The position numbers and the translations under genes are program-made. The notes below the pieces were generated by a model. The model saw nothing but the letters and a program-made list of their open reading frames with translations, was not told the origin of the DNA and did no database searches. Source: Bacillus albus (lineage in GTDB: Bacteria; Bacillota; Bacilli; Bacillales; Bacillaceae_G). Taken from it: a stretch of 64,000 nt of DNA. Shown piece by piece: positions 6,995 to 15,553 of the stretch. The DNA lies in assembly GCF_001884185.1 (NCBI RefSeq), contig NZ_MAOE01000067.1:1-64000 (forward strand), in the 5' to 3' direction. Numbering within the stretch: the stretch's first letter is position 1; every line of letters begins with the position of its first letter.

Positions 6995-8650
6995 ATGAAG
7001 CGATATCTATTAACAGCGGTTACAGTCTCAGTAACATCTTTAATTGCTGCATGTTCTGTGACGACAAATATAACAAATGACCATAAAAATATGAATGATA
7101 AAAAAACTAAACAAACTGAAACGGCTACAAAACCATTGGAAATTGTTAAGGGACCAGAAGTTACTTTAATAGCGAAAGAAGAAAAGCAAAAATTAAGTAA
7201 CGGTGTTATCGTTCCGGTCTGGACATTTAATGGCTCATCTCCTGGTCCGGAAATTCGGGTAAAAAAAGGTGAAAAGGTGAAAGTGACATTGGAAAATGAA
7301 CTATCTGCACCAGTATCTATTCACTGGCATGGGTACCCTGTCCCAAATGACATGGATGGAATTCCAGGTGTGACGCAAGATGCGGTTGAATCTGGAAAAA
7401 GTTTCACCTATGAATTTGAAGCGAACGTACCAGGAACGTACTGGTATCACTCGCATCAAGATTCTGTAAATCAATTAGATAGAGGATTATATGGTGCTTT
7501 CGTTGTAGAAGATACTAATGAAAAATATGATAAAGATTACACATTAATGTTGGATGAATGGGTTACAGATAAAGAAGAAATTAATAAGCAAGTAAAAGAA
7601 ATGACAATAGGGAAAAAAGAAAAGGCAGACAGTAAAAAATCTAGTATGGATAATGACAATACAAAAAAGAATGATGATATGAGGAGCATGGATCATTCTG
7701 GTATGGATATGGACAGTGATAAAAAAGACCCTGGCAATATGGCAGGAATGGACCATGGAAATATGAAGATGGAAGGTCATGATATGAGTATGTATGATTT
7801 ATTCACGATCAACGGAAAAAGTGGTGATTTAGTAGTACCATTGAAAGTGAATAAGGGAGATAAAGTTCGTCTTCGACTCGTTAATGCTGGTTATCTATCA
7901 CATAATATACATGTTCACGGTCATGATATAAAAGTAATGGCGACAGATGGTCAACCAATAAACGACCCAAAAGTTATAAAGGATAAAGTAATTTCAATCG
8001 CACCGGGTGAACGTTATGATGTTGAGTTTACTGCTAATAATCCTGGGAAATGGTATGTTGAAGACCATTCAGAAAATAAAGGTGCAAAAGGAATGAAGGC
8101 TGTTATTGAATATGATGGCAACAAAGAGATGAAAGATATAGCAGATGAAAAAGAAAAATTATCGAAATTAGATATGACGACATATGGTGCTAAAAAACTA
8201 GGTGGTTTCACGTTAAATCAGCAGTATACGACCACATATAATATGGACTTAAATACGCAAATGAATGGAAATGAAATGGTATATACAATTAACGGAAAGG
8301 TATTTCTAGATATTGATCCAATTCCAGTGAAAAAGGGCGATTTAGTTAAAGTGAAATTGGTAAATCGTTCTAAAATGGACGATCATCCGATGCATTTACA
8401 CGGCCACTTCTTCCAGGTGTTGAGTAAAGATGGAAAACCGATAGAAGGTTCGCCAATTGTGAAAGATACATTGAACTTAAAACCAGGAGAAGAATATGAA
8501 GTAGCCTTTGTAGCAGACAATCCGGGTGATTGGATGTTCCACTGTCATGATTTACACCATGCTTCAGAGGGGATGGTAACAGAGGTGAAATATACAGACT
8601 ATAAATCTGACTATATTCCAAATCCAAACATTCCTAATAAGCCAGAATAA
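6995..8650 (+). CDS. Multicopper oxidase lipoprotein with Met/His-rich insert
   Basis: A 551-aa exported protein with lipobox SLIAACSVT. Three cupredoxin domains follow. All copper motifs are present: HWHG and YWYHSHQ (domain 1), HPMHLHGHFF and HCHDLHHASEGM (domain 3, giving the type 1 Cys, His and Met ligands plus the trinuclear cluster). Residues about 225-262 form an insert rich in Met, His and Asp (SMDHSGMDMD, GNMAGMDHGNMKM), as in CueO/CopA copper-tolerance oxidases that oxidise Cu(I). Surface location and insert suggest a cuprous oxidase. RBS AAAGGAGGG precedes ATG 6995. Substrate is inferred. Confidence 0.88.
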   Translation: MKRYLLTAVTVSVTSLIAACSVTTNITNDHKNMNDKKTKQTETATKPLEIVKGPEVTLIAKEEKQKLSNGVIVPVWTFNGSSPGPEIRVKKGEKVKVTLENELSAPVSIHWHGYPVPNDMDGIPGVTQDAVESGKSFTYEFEANVPGTYWYHSHQDSVNQLDRGLYGAFVVEDTNEKYDKDYTLMLDEWVTDKEEINKQVKEMTIGKKEKADSKKSSMDNDNTKKNDDMRSMDHSGMDMDSDKKDPGNMAGMDHGNMKMEGHDMSMYDLFTINGKSGDLVVPLKVNKGDKVRLRLVNAGYLSHNIHVHGHDIKVMATDGQPINDPKVIKDKVISIAPGERYDVEFTANNPGKWYVEDHSENKGAKGMKAVIEYDGNKEMKDIADEKEKLSKLDMTTYGAKKLGGFTLNQQYTTTYNMDLNTQMNGNEMVYTINGKVFLDIDPIPVKKGDLVKVKLVNRSKMDDHPMHLHGHFFQVLSKDGKPIEGSPIVKDTLNLKPGEEYEVAFVADNPGDWMFHCHDLHHASEGMVTEVKYTDYKSDYIPNPNIPNKPE

Positions 8651-8654
8651 GATG

Positions 8655-8681
8655 AAGCAGTTATCCTATGGATAGCTGCTT
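8655..8681 (+). terminator. Hairpin after the multicopper oxidase gene
   Basis: AAGCAGTTATCC and GGATAGCTGCTT form an almost perfect stem with a TAT loop. The T-tail is weak. Confidence 0.5.
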
Positions 8682-8701
8682 ATTCAATTTCGGTGCAAGT
8701 A

Positions 8702-9250
8702 TCAATGTATATGTTGATCATGCCCGATTGAAGGTGGAGGAGTATGATCTGGGAATGTCACAAATACAGCGAAGATAATTATTACACTAATTGAAAGTAA
8801 TAACAAAAAACGACGTTGAATAAAAGTAGAAAAGGTTTCTGATAAAAGTTGAATCATACATGACATAGTTATTGTTATCGTAAGTAAAAGACTAATAAAC
8901 AGTATACTATGGGCTTGTTGAGCGTTTAACATTTCTGTAATCATTGCTCCCATCATACCGGCCATTAATCCAGAGAACATTCCTTCTAAAGCAGTGAATA
9001 GGTGAAAACGTAGACCAACTAAAAAACCGATACAACCACTAATTAATATAGCAAGCAAAGTAGAATATAGCAATTCTCCTTTAAATAGAATACCTAAATA
9101 AAAACCTATACTTAAACCGATACTCATACTAAAAGACATAATAAATACCATATACTCCATTAGGGTACCACTACGTTTCGAAATATATGATGTAATAATA
9201 ATTGAGATACAGCAAAGCATTAAGGCAGTTAATGTATAAGCAAACATCAT
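8702..9250 (-). CDS. Membrane protein with His-rich C-terminal tail
   Basis: A 182-aa protein with five to six hydrophobic helices and a short exposed tail, TPPPSIGHDQHIH. Central helices are rich in Gly and Met (GMFSGLMAGMMGAMITEM). It converges on the multicopper oxidase gene, and the His tail and Met-rich helix hint at metal handling, but this is inference; I do not recognise the family. GGGAGG lies just upstream of tandem ATGs at 9250 and 9247; 9247 has the better spacing. An ATG at 9271 would lack a ribosome site. Confidence 0.55.
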   Translation of the reverse strand: MMFAYTLTALMLCCISIIITSYISKRSGTLMEYMVFIMSFSMSIGLSIGFYLGILFKGELLYSTLLAILISGCIGFLVGLRFHLFTALEGMFSGLMAGMMGAMITEMLNAQQAHSILFISLLLTITITMSCMIQLLSETFSTFIQRRFLLLLSISVIIIFAVFVTFPDHTPPPSIGHDQHIH

Positions 9251-9579
9251 GATACCTCCCTGTCCTATCATTCACTTCATCATATGTTCATATAGAGAGT
9301 ACTTATGCTTATTTATATCTGCATATTATCTGCACAATTTCATAAATGAAAGCAAGGTGGCGTTTGATTTTTTACGTCTTTTTTTACGTGTGAACATGTG
9401 AAAGAAAGTGTTATATAATGAGTTTCTATTGTGAAGCCATAAAGAATAAGCGTATAATATTATAGTTATCCCATTACTCGGGATAACCCGCGAATGATAA
9501 ATAAGATTGTTGTTTTATCATCGCTTCTAAACAGATAGACAACGAAAGTAACACTGGAATACAGATAGGGAGTTATACA
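9251..9579. other. Divergent intergenic region before topB
   Basis: No coding frame with a ribosome site was found. It holds a dyad GTTATCCC (9465-9472)/GGGATAAC (9480-9487), and a nested CGGG-ATAA-CCCG at 9479-9490, about 95 bases before topB. This may be an operator or leader hairpin. Two TTTTTTACGT copies about 12 bases apart lie near 9368-9390. Confidence 0.4.
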
Positions 9580-11724
9580 ATGAAATTAATTATTGCCGAG
9601 AAACCAGATCAAGGTTTGGCTCTTGTTTCACAATTTAAATATCGCCGGAAAGATGGATATTTAGAAGTAGAAGAGAATGAGTTATTTCCAAATGGAGCGT
9701 ACTGTACATGGGCAATTGGTCATTTGACGCAGTTATGTAATCCAGAACATTATCACGCAGAGTGGAAAAAATGGTCACTTAATACGTTACCTATGATTCC
9801 AGAGCGTTTTCAATTTGAAGTAACAAAATCAAAGTATAAGCAATTTAACGTTGTGAAACAGCTGTTACATAATCCACAGGTAACAGAAATTATTCACGCG
9901 GGCGATGCTGGGCGTGAAGGGGAATTGATTGTACGGAATATAATTAACCTTTGTAACGTACAGAAGCCGATGAAACGTCTTTGGATTTCATCTTTAACGA
10001 AGCAAGCTATTTATCAAGGTTTTAAAAATTTACTAGATGAATCAGATACAATCAATACGTATTACGAAGCATATACAAGATCTTGCGCCGATTGGGTCGT
10101 TGGTATGAATGCATCACGTGTCTTTAGTATTTTGCTAAAGAAAAAAGGAATGAACGATGTATTTTCAGCCGGTCGTGTACAAACACCGACACTCGCATTG
10201 ATCGTAAAGCGAGAGAAAGAAATTGAAAACTTTAAGTCAGAACCTTTTTGGGAAGTGTTCGCAACCTTTAATATAGAAGGAAAGAAATATGACGGGAAAT
10301 GGGAAAAGGATAATGAATCCCGTTTAAAAGACCCTGATATGGCGAATAAAATTGCGGCATTTTGCCAAGGGAAACCGGCAGTAGTGAAGGAAATGAAAAC
10401 GGAGCGTAAAGAGTTTCAGCCACCGCTTTTATTTAACTTATCTTCACTGCAAGCTACGGCAAATAAAGCATTCAAATTTTCACCGAAAAAGACGCTTGAT
10501 ATAACGCAAGCATTATATCAAAAAGGGATTGTCTCTTATCCTCGTTCAGATTCCAACTATGTGACACAAGGTGAAGCAGCGACATTCCCTGATATTTTAC
10601 AGAAGTTAAGTCAATTTGATGAATATAAAGGTTTATTACCAGCTCCGGTTGAATCGATTATGAACAATAAGCGTTATGTGAATGAAAAGAAAGTAACAGA
10701 TCACTACGCCATTATTCCGACAGAGCAAGTTACAAATCCAAGCAGATTATCAGGTGATGAAAAGAAAATTTACGATATGGTCGTAAGAAGACTCATTGCA
10801 GCTCACTATGAAGTTGCAATCTTTGACTATACAACGATTGTAACGCTTGTAGATGAACGTGCTGAATTCATTTCAAAAGGAAAACAGCAAATTCAAGAAG
10901 GTTGGCGTAAAGTTATTTTCCAAGATGATAAAGATGATGAAACAATTCTTCCGATTGTAGCTGAAGGTGAACAAGGGAAAGTTGTAAAGGTGAAAGTGAA
11001 AGAAGGAAAAACACAGCCACCGAAACGTTATACAGAAGGACAACTTATTACGTTAATGAAAACAGCAGGTAAGTATTTAGAGAACGAAGAACTTGAGAAA
11101 GTATTAAAGAAAACAGAAGGTTTAGGTACAGAGGCAACTCGCGCTGGAATTATTACGATGCTGAAAGATCGTAAATATATAGATGTGAAGAAAAACCAAG
11201 TGTATGCAACCGATAAAGGGAAAGTATTAATTACCGCAATCGGAGACAAAATATTAGCTTCACCAGAAATGACAGCGAAATGGGAGCAGCGTCTTGCGGA
11301 AATCGGCGAAGGCACAGCATCACCAGCTACATTTATGGAACAAACGAAAAAGTTATCAGCTAAAATTATTGAAGATGCAGTGGAAATGTCAGAGAAATGG
11401 GATTTCACTGGATTACATGTTGAATCGATTGAGCGAAAAGGATCGAAATTTACAACGGGTAAAAAGGTTGGTAGTTGTAAAAAATGCGATGGCGATGTGA
11501 TTGATAAGTCAACGTTTTACGGTTGTTCTAACTACAATACAACGCAATGTGATTTTACTATCTCGAAGAAGATTTTAAGTAAAACAATTTCGCAAAAGAA
11601 TATGACAAAGCTCTTAAAAGGTGAAAAGACCGATTTAATTAAAGGCTTTAAAAAGGGCGAGAAAACATTTGATGCGAAGTTAGAGTGGAAAGATAATAAG
11701 ATTAATTTTGTGTTTGAGAATTAA
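9580..11724 (+). CDS. topB: DNA topoisomerase III
   Basis: A 714-aa type IA topoisomerase that relaxes and decatenates DNA through a 5'-phosphotyrosine intermediate. The Toprim domain starts MKLIIAEKPDQG and contains HAGDAGREGELI. The active-site motif GIVSYPRSDSNYV places the nucleophile at about Tyr-320. A C-terminal zinc-ribbon-like segment (VGSCKKCDGDV, then YGCSNY and TQCDF) is present, as in Gram-positive TopB. Length matches B. subtilis TopB (about 727). It is a single gene flanked by a dyad and a strong terminator. Confidence 0.95.
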   Translation: MKLIIAEKPDQGLALVSQFKYRRKDGYLEVEENELFPNGAYCTWAIGHLTQLCNPEHYHAEWKKWSLNTLPMIPERFQFEVTKSKYKQFNVVKQLLHNPQVTEIIHAGDAGREGELIVRNIINLCNVQKPMKRLWISSLTKQAIYQGFKNLLDESDTINTYYEAYTRSCADWVVGMNASRVFSILLKKKGMNDVFSAGRVQTPTLALIVKREKEIENFKSEPFWEVFATFNIEGKKYDGKWEKDNESRLKDPDMANKIAAFCQGKPAVVKEMKTERKEFQPPLLFNLSSLQATANKAFKFSPKKTLDITQALYQKGIVSYPRSDSNYVTQGEAATFPDILQKLSQFDEYKGLLPAPVESIMNNKRYVNEKKVTDHYAIIPTEQVTNPSRLSGDEKKIYDMVVRRLIAAHYEVAIFDYTTIVTLVDERAEFISKGKQQIQEGWRKVIFQDDKDDETILPIVAEGEQGKVVKVKVKEGKTQPPKRYTEGQLITLMKTAGKYLENEELEKVLKKTEGLGTEATRAGIITMLKDRKYIDVKKNQVYATDKGKVLITAIGDKILASPEMTAKWEQRLAEIGEGTASPATFMEQTKKLSAKIIEDAVEMSEKWDFTGLHVESIERKGSKFTTGKKVGSCKKCDGDVIDKSTFYGCSNYNTTQCDFTISKKILSKTISQKNMTKLLKGEKTDLIKGFKKGEKTFDAKLEWKDNKINFVFEN

Positions 11725-11763
11725 GTTGTTTCAACAAATAAAAAAATATGATAATTAAACTGT

Positions 11764-11813
11764 ATCCTATAGAATAGACACTTAAAAAAAGTCTATTCTA
11801 TAGGATATTTTTT
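11764..11813 (+). terminator. topB terminator
   Basis: A perfect 16-bp stem, ATCCTATAGAATAGAC with its complement, an 11-base loop and a run of seven T. Confidence 0.9.
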
Positions 11814-11889
11814 TGAATAAGTAGTACTATATATTTTTATTTAAAATAAAATATACAATAAAAAAATCTTTATAATTGATAATTATTTA

Positions 11890-11918
11890 TTGTAAAACAA
11901 TAAATTATGTATTAAAAT
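11890..11918 (+). promoter_or_regulatory. SigA-type promoter for the DUF4153-like gene
   Basis: TTGTAA (11890-11895), a 17-base spacer and TAAAAT (11913-11918), about 75 bases before ATG 11995. The rest of the 270-base gap is AT-rich with no coding frame. Confidence 0.5.
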
Positions 11919-11994
11919 CAATATCATAATAAATCAGTGAGGTGCTTTTTATAGAAAGATAACACCGCTGTTTTTTATTAGAGGAGGTAAAACT

Positions 11995-13242
11995 ATGAAC
12001 AATCACAATTTGATTATTGAAAATATGGATAACCCTCATGAGTTGGAGAGAATGTATAGAAAAGACCCGAAAGCTTTTAAAAAATCATTCTCACAAGCAT
12101 GGGATGAAAAACCTGATTCTCAGGTTCTAGCTGCTTGGTATGAAAGATTGCATTTCAAGGAGACGGCAAAGAAAGAAAAAGTATCGTTGTTTCAAAAAGG
12201 TTTCTTATTCATGGGCATGTTAGCAATTCTAGCTGGCCTAAGCACCAGAATAATTTTCCACTTTGTCGAACAGGAAGCAATTGCTCCAATTAACTTGGTT
12301 TTTGGTGTAATTCCCTTTATCGCTGCTTATTTTATTTACAATAATACTCCGAAAAAAAGTATTATTTATTTCCTTGCAGCGTTGTTCCTAATTGCTGGGT
12401 TGTATCTTAATATGTTGCCATTAAATTATAAAGACAGCAGTATCCTTGCATATTTACATCTTCCTATATTGTTATGGGTCTTATTGGGACTTGCGTTTAC
12501 GGGAAATGAATATTCAAAAGGTAGTACAAGATTAGCGTATATTAAATTTAATTTAGAATATGGTCTTCTCTACGCGAGCATGGCAGTGAGCGGAATGGTA
12601 CTAGCAGTATTCACCATGCGATTATTTAGCTTTGTTGACTTAGATATAGGAGAGTTCTATTTTAGTAATGTTGTTTTATTTGGAGCTGCCTCTCTCGCTG
12701 TAGTGGCTGCATACTTAGTATCATTGAATCTTAAACTTGCTAAAAATATTACACCATACATATCTAAAATTTTTAGTCCGCTTGTCCTGATCACATTGTT
12801 TATCTACCTTATAACGGTAATTTGGGTCGGGAAAAATCCATTCTTGGACCGTAATTTCCTAATGGCCTTCAACGGAATACTCCTTGGTGTATTGGCTGTT
12901 ACTATATTTTCTATCGTTGAGAGTGATTCAGACGAGAAAAAGAGCATTTCAGATTATATAAATTTTGCCTTAATTGTTCTGGCGCTTATTATTGACACTG
13001 TCGCATTGTCAGCCATTGTATTCAGGCTTTCTTCTTACGGGATTACACCTAATAGACTTGCTGTTTTAGGGGTAAACATACTGATCTGGGCAAATCTCAT
13101 TTGGATTATGTTTTCCTATATGCGTTTCCTACAAAACAAATCAGGACCGACAGCTATCCAAGATGCCGTTACGAAGTATTTGCCAATATACGGACTTTGG
13201 GCAGCATTTGTAATATTTACTTTTCCTATAATGTTTAATTAG
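11995..13242 (+). CDS. DUF4153-like polytopic membrane protein
   Basis: A 415-aa protein. The first 65 residues are soluble and charged (NPHELERMYRKDPKAFKK). About ten membrane helices follow. The C-terminal segment AIVFRLSSYGITPNRLAVLG matches the conserved YRxxxYGxTxNR block of DUF4153/DUF4173 proteins, whose function is unknown. GAGGAGG precedes ATG 11995 at ideal spacing. The gene is monocistronic between two terminators. The cytosolic head suggests a partner-binding role, which is speculation. Confidence 0.6.
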   Translation: MNNHNLIIENMDNPHELERMYRKDPKAFKKSFSQAWDEKPDSQVLAAWYERLHFKETAKKEKVSLFQKGFLFMGMLAILAGLSTRIIFHFVEQEAIAPINLVFGVIPFIAAYFIYNNTPKKSIIYFLAALFLIAGLYLNMLPLNYKDSSILAYLHLPILLWVLLGLAFTGNEYSKGSTRLAYIKFNLEYGLLYASMAVSGMVLAVFTMRLFSFVDLDIGEFYFSNVVLFGAASLAVVAAYLVSLNLKLAKNITPYISKIFSPLVLITLFIYLITVIWVGKNPFLDRNFLMAFNGILLGVLAVTIFSIVESDSDEKKSISDYINFALIVLALIIDTVALSAIVFRLSSYGITPNRLAVLGVNILIWANLIWIMFSYMRFLQNKSGPTAIQDAVTKYLPIYGLWAAFVIFTFPIMFN

Positions 13243-13334
13243 AAAGACTTTGTTAATGTAACGACAAGTTAATTTTCTATAGCGCATAAAATCCTTAGAG
13301 CCGATAATTATCGTTACTTCTATAATTTCTCGAA

Positions 13335-13369
13335 AATAAAAAACGTCCCAAATTAGGACGTTTTTTATT
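13335..13369. terminator. Bidirectional terminator
   Basis: A perfect 14-bp stem AATAAAAAACGTCC/GGACGTTTTTTATT with a 7-base loop, shared by the two converging genes and overlapping the stop of the reverse gene. Confidence 0.85.
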
Positions 13370-14333
13370 ATGTATATTGCTGTTTTCTCTTAATAAACAA
13401 CAACACCTGTGAAACACAAGCAAGTACTGGTAGTTCAATCAACGGTCCAATAACGAGTGCAAGTGCAATAAGAGGTTCGTCAGGAAAAGCTGTTACAGCA
13501 ATAGCGAGTGCAACAGGCGAGTTTCTTGCTAAAGTTGTTAAGTTTAGACTTACTGTATCTTTATAAGATAAACGCATCATGCGTCCGATAAATTGCCCGA
13601 GTACAAAATTAATGATGAAGAACGATAGAACAGGAATGAGTAATAGGAAAACGACATTCATATTTTGTAGTAAATATTTACCTTGTGATGCAAACATCGC
13701 TACGATTGCTAAGCTTAAAAATACAATTTGCGCAGAGCTGAAAAAAGGAATGAGTTTATTTTCGAGTGTTTCAGCTTTTTTCATTTTATGCATAATGAAT
13801 TTTGTAGCGTGTGCAAGTACAAATGGTAAAACGATTACGATAACAATACTTTCAACTAAAACAGAAAGCGCTACAGTCTTCAAGACACCAGCAAATAAAA
13901 ATAAATAGATGGGAAGGAGTAGTACTTGCAATATTAAATTTACAGGCAAAATTGCAGTAGAAAGTGCTACATTTCCTTTTGCTATTTCAGTAAAGATTAA
14001 GTACCAATCTGTGCAAGGGGTAACCATTAACATAATAAATCCAACCCAAAGTGCTGGATGATCAGAAAGAAATAGTGCTCCTAACCCCCAAGCGAGTAAA
14101 GGTGTCCATACAAAATTAATAGTAAGGCTCGTTCCTGCAAATTTTAAATTGCGGAACCCATTTTTTATTTCTTTCAATGGGATGCTGAGGAATAATCCAT
14201 ACAGCATGAAAAATAAGAAGGGGACAATAAATTGCTCTGCATACATATGTATCAAATGAAATTGTCCGAGTACGATGCCGCATGTAACAGCAAAAAGAAT
14301 AATAAAAGTTTGAATCTTTTCTAAAGTGCTCAT
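13368..14333 (-). CDS. ArsB/ACR3-type (bile acid:sodium symporter superfamily) carrier
   Basis: A 321-aa membrane protein with ten predicted helices of the BASS fold. The motif VTPCTDWYLIFTEIAKGN carries the conserved Cys of ACR3-type arsenite carriers, and NLTTLARNSPVALAIA is the second unwound-helix motif. The family extrudes arsenite or carries organic anions. No ArsR regulator or ArsC reductase lies nearby, so arsenite as substrate is unproven. ATG 14333 is followed by MSTLEKIQTFIIL. The gene is transcribed away from azoR. Confidence 0.75.
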   Translation of the reverse strand: MSTLEKIQTFIILFAVTCGIVLGQFHLIHMYAEQFIVPFLFFMLYGLFLSIPLKEIKNGFRNLKFAGTSLTINFVWTPLLAWGLGALFLSDHPALWVGFIMLMVTPCTDWYLIFTEIAKGNVALSTAILPVNLILQVLLLPIYLFLFAGVLKTVALSVLVESIVIVIVLPFVLAHATKFIMHKMKKAETLENKLIPFFSSAQIVFLSLAIVAMFASQGKYLLQNMNVVFLLLIPVLSFFIINFVLGQFIGRMMRLSYKDTVSLNLTTLARNSPVALAIAVTAFPDEPLIALALVIGPLIELPVLACVSQVLLFIKRKQQYT

Positions 14334-14464
14334 GAGTAAATCCTTTCTAAATATGAATTGCCCTCTCTACATCCATTATACAAACAATAAAGTTACAATG
14401 GGTGTATGAATTGAATTGTAGTTATTATTTTTAATCCGAGATATTATTTTTAATTTAAAGTTAC

Positions 14465-14500
14465 TTGACTAAAGTAAGTAAGTGTATTACAATCACTTAC
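14465..14500 (+). promoter_or_regulatory. azoR promoter with overlapping operator
   Basis: TTGACT (14465-14470), a 17-base spacer and TACAAT (14488-14493) form a near-consensus SigA promoter. The dyad GTAAGTG (14478-14484)/CACTTAC (14494-14500) straddles the -10 box, the layout of a repressor site. A further TTACTTAAGGTA dyad-like sequence follows near 14536. The regulator is not in the window next to it; MarR/HxlR repressors of quinone stress control similar genes elsewhere. Confidence 0.65.
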
Positions 14501-14692
14501 ATAAGGTAATTAAATAACAAAAAGTTTTAAGTGTTTTACTTAAGGTATTAATTGGAACTTTTTATTAGAATAAGAATTTTTATGATGATGAATAATGAAT
14601 ATGACAAGAAAGCTTAGGTGAAGAAAATGGGATTATTTAGCTCATTATTTGGTAAAAAAGAAGAAAATACAAAATTAGAGGGGAATAAAACA

Positions 14693-15319
14693 ATGTCAAA
14701 AGTATTATTTGTAAAAGCAAACGATCGTCCAGCGGAGCAAGCAGTTAGTTCAAGAATGTATGAAACATTTGTAAGTGCTTATAAAGAAGCGAACCCAAAT
14801 ACAGAAATTACGGAGTTAGATTTATTCGCATTAGATCTTCCGTATTACGGAAATATCGCTATTTCAGGTGGATATAAACGTAGCCAAGGAATGGAGTTAA
14901 CAGGAGAAGAAGAGAAAGCTGTAGCAACGGTAGATCAATATTTAAACCAGTTTTTAGAAGCTGATAAAGTTGTATTTGCGTTCCCACTATGGAACTTCAC
15001 AGTACCAGCTCCATTAATCACATATATTTCATACTTATCTCAAGCTGGAAAAACGTTTAAATATACAGCAAATGGTCCAGAAGGTTTAGCTGGCGATAAG
15101 AAAGTTGTTGTATTAGGTGCTCGTGGTTCAGATTACTCTTCAGAACAAATGGCTCCTATGGAAATGGCCGTTAATTATGTAACGAATGTACTTGGGTTCT
15201 GGGGAATTACAAATCCAGAGACTGTTGTAATTGAGGGGCACAATCAATATCCAGATCGTTCACAACAAATTGTTGAAGAAGGTTTAGAGAACGTTAAAAA
15301 AGTAGCGGCGAAATTTTAA
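14693..15319 (+). CDS. azoR: FMN-dependent NADH:quinone/azo oxidoreductase
   Basis: A 208-aa flavodoxin-like enzyme reducing quinones and azo dyes by two electrons with NADH. MSKVLFVKANDRP opens the FMN-binding strand. FAFPLWNFTVPAPLITYI is the AzoR signature contacting FMN, and VVVLGARGS is the second flavin loop. Cereus-group genomes carry several paralogs. ATG 14693 has GAGGGG nine bases upstream. An in-frame ATG at 14627 with its own AGGTG would add a 22-aa basic leader (MGLFSSLFGKKEEN), so two forms are possible. Confidence 0.93.
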   Translation: MSKVLFVKANDRPAEQAVSSRMYETFVSAYKEANPNTEITELDLFALDLPYYGNIAISGGYKRSQGMELTGEEEKAVATVDQYLNQFLEADKVVFAFPLWNFTVPAPLITYISYLSQAGKTFKYTANGPEGLAGDKKVVVLGARGSDYSSEQMAPMEMAVNYVTNVLGFWGITNPETVVIEGHNQYPDRSQQIVEEGLENVKKVAAKF

Positions 15320-15333
15320 TTGATAATAAATGT

Positions 15334-15367
15334 AAAAAACCAACATGGATGACCATGTTGGTTTTTT
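15334..15367 (+). terminator. azoR terminator
   Basis: A perfect 15-bp stem AAAAAACCAACATGG/CCATGTTGGTTTTTT with an ATGA loop. Confidence 0.92.
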
Positions 15368-15553
15368 AGTCTATTTCCATGTTAAAAAATGTATATTTAT
15401 AAAATAAATGAAAAGTTTGAAAATAGTATTGCAAAATATTATATAGCAAACTATAATGAGTTCAAGAATAGTTGATAGTTGAATTAAAATTCAGAAAATT
15501 CAATTAGTTAAAAATGGAAAATGAGATAAGGAAATTTGAATGGGGGTTATATT

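Noticed and set aside
13579-13908. 109-codon forward frame inside the arsenic carrier gene
   Set aside because: Antisense to a clear transporter gene; low-complexity shadow composition.
15370-15553. T-box or CodY-controlled leader before brnQ
   Set aside because: No T-box motif, specifier hairpin or convincing CodY box was found; only AT-rich DNA.
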